From Seriola aureovittata (Eukaryota; Chordata; Actinopteri; Carangiformes; Carangidae), in the NCBI RefSeq assembly GCF_021018895.1, contig NC_079376.1, forward strand, positions 9,927,001-9,991,000: a DNA stretch of 64,000 bases. The letters are read 5' to 3'. Position 1 is the stretch's first letter, and the number at the start of each line of letters is the position of its first letter. Shown here piece after piece: positions 62,469 through 64,000 of the stretch. The translations under genes were made by a program, and so were the position numbers. The notes beneath the pieces are model-generated. The model was not told the origin of the DNA. It searched no databases and saw only the letters and a list, made by a program, of their open reading frames with translations.

Positions 62469-64000
62469 GTAAGTGGAGCAAAGGACTCATTTACAGGACA
62501 GCAGGCAGAGCAGCATTCATATTTTTAGTGGTGATGTGGAAAACAGTCATGAAGTAAATGTGGGATGAGGTGTGACTGATTGGCGATGAGTTACGGGAAT
62601 AAAACTCCTTTTGTGTGTAGAACGGTGAGTCCAGTCCTACTGAAGTAGCACACCCTGCTCAACCAAAAACTTCCAAATGATATTTTTGGAAAGGTTCTGG
62701 AAATGTTCTTCATCAAACTGAGCTAATCATGTCCTTCCTCTCACTTTGTTTTTATCCATGGCAATTTGTCGTGTTTATTAAACACACTCTGAGCTCTGTG
62801 TACCAGAGTCACGTCTCCTGACTGGTAGTCCACTGTTAACTCTGGAGTTGTGTCCTTGGAACGTGGGCTCCATCGGTCTTACAGTAATGTTTGGTAAACA
62901 GAGATTATCAATCCGTCTCAGGCTTGTAACACAAGCACACACCAAAGTACAGATTCATGTACACGTAAATAACTCATACTCTTGCTCACTGTCTGGCTTA
63001 CCTACTATCTCTTCTGCTAATAACACTTCCCAATTTAACTGTCCCCCTGGGTGTAAGTAATACCCAAGGGTCTCACACACACACACACACTCACACACTA
63101 TTGATATTTTCCATGATTGGCACCACACTGTCCTGTCAGAGACATGTCACAGGTCACACACTGGACCCCGGTGACCCTGACCTGCTAACAGCCACTTTTC
63201 CTAGGCTCAGATCTCACCACTTGCCCCTGACTCACATTCACTGTCTGCAGGGGGGTTTGCATGTTTGGAGAACCACCATCCATATAAATCCTTCCATCAG
63301 GCAGGTACTTTGCACACCTGTTGTGACTTTATCACTGGACTGAGTGCAGCAGACAGGATCATTGGAATCACTACTGTTTTTATTGGCTTCTACAGGTAGC
63401 ACTCAACCTTGTTTTTAATTTTATCTTGCATTTTATTTTTTTTAAAAGGCTGAGGCATCTTAATGAATGAACAAGAACAAAGAGCAAGTTTTATTGAGGG
63501 TAAATATACAAAGAGGTGTTTTTGAAAGCAGTGGCAGGAGACAGGGGAGAAACTGGCCTGTAGCCTTTCCCTCAGCCAGGCCTGGTTCAGGATATGTCTG
63601 CTGCTTCTCTAATAAATATATTTCAGCTTTGCAGAAATCAGGACAAATTGCTTTTGGCTGACATAGTAGATGCCATGATGTTGCAAGATGTACGGTGGCT
63701 GTAAAGGCCCACTCTGTATGATGTGCTTCTACTGTTGCATTTGAATAGCTTGTAAAAAGCAGAACTTAATGGACAGTGGGGAAGTTCTGAACTGTAACTG
63801 AGGGCGTGACAGCTGACTGAGCTGAGTAACAGCTGGTCTGACCTGGAAGCATTTCATTTTTTGTTATCTGGACAACTTTGAGTTTTACAGTTTCCTGTGC
63901 ACATTTTCTGCTGACTGCCTGTGAGCTGCACAGCACAGAGAATCAGAGGGGACAGGAAGAGACGAGGCCTTATCCAACCGGCCGGCCTTTGCTCCAGACA
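62469..64000 (+). other. fermt2: fermt2 intron 3 (partial)
   Basis: Starts at donor GTAAGT and runs off the window. It includes a short (AC)n near 63076-63090. No further kindlin exon is recognisable. Confidence 0.8.

Overview
This is a stretch of vertebrate nuclear DNA, most likely from a ray-finned (teleost) fish. Spliced genes with GT-AG introns, many long (AC)n/(GT)n microsatellites, hAT-type DNA transposon remnants and repeat families familiar from percomorph genomes all point that way. There are no bacterial-type operons, CRISPR arrays or recognisable tRNA/rRNA genes. Almost every open reading frame is a chance frame. Coding sequence occupies only about 3 kb.

Layout: (1) 1 to about 18.9 kb is non-coding sequence upstream of ddhd1. 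It holds microsatellites, homopolymer runs, one dispersed repeat remnant and several blocks rich in ATTA/TAAT cores that look like candidate conserved regulatory elements. (2) 19197-37319 is a complete ddhd1 gene on the + strand. I could join 13 coding exons in frame by GT-AG junctions into an 858-codon protein, an intracellular phosphatidic-acid-preferring phospholipase A1, with the SHSLG nucleophile motif at residues 523-527 and a C-terminal DDHD domain. (3) 37320 to about 43.1 kb holds the ddhd1 3' UTR and the spacer to the next gene. (4) From about 43.3 kb to the window end is the 5' part of fermt2 (kindlin-2) on the same strand: a probable non-coding first exon ending at 43559, the ATG exon at 45412-45569, a 16.7 kb intron, and exon 3 at 62235-62468. 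The remaining exons lie beyond the window.

The two genes have no direct biochemical link; one is a lipid enzyme and the other an integrin co-activator. Their head-to-tail order matches the DDHD1-FERMT2 order on human 14q22, where BMP4 lies on the far side of DDHD1. By inference the first 19 kb would face bmp4 and may carry long-range regulatory elements.

The clearest structural event is in fermt2 intron 2. A 1.78 kb non-autonomous hAT-like element (47262-49042, 8-bp target duplication GTCTGTAC) was inserted. Its 3' two-thirds plus 152 bp of flank were then duplicated in tandem as two apparently identical 1334-bp units, with an 8-bp microhomology (AGACTGTA) at the junctions. Other points worth checking are an 87-bp in-frame, stop-free ddhd1 intron, a perfect 22-bp palindrome in ddhd1 intron 1, paired CTCF-like motifs upstream of ddhd1, and a lone exon-like 90-bp segment on the minus strand at 13471-13560. 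I found no evidence for a wholly new biological system.
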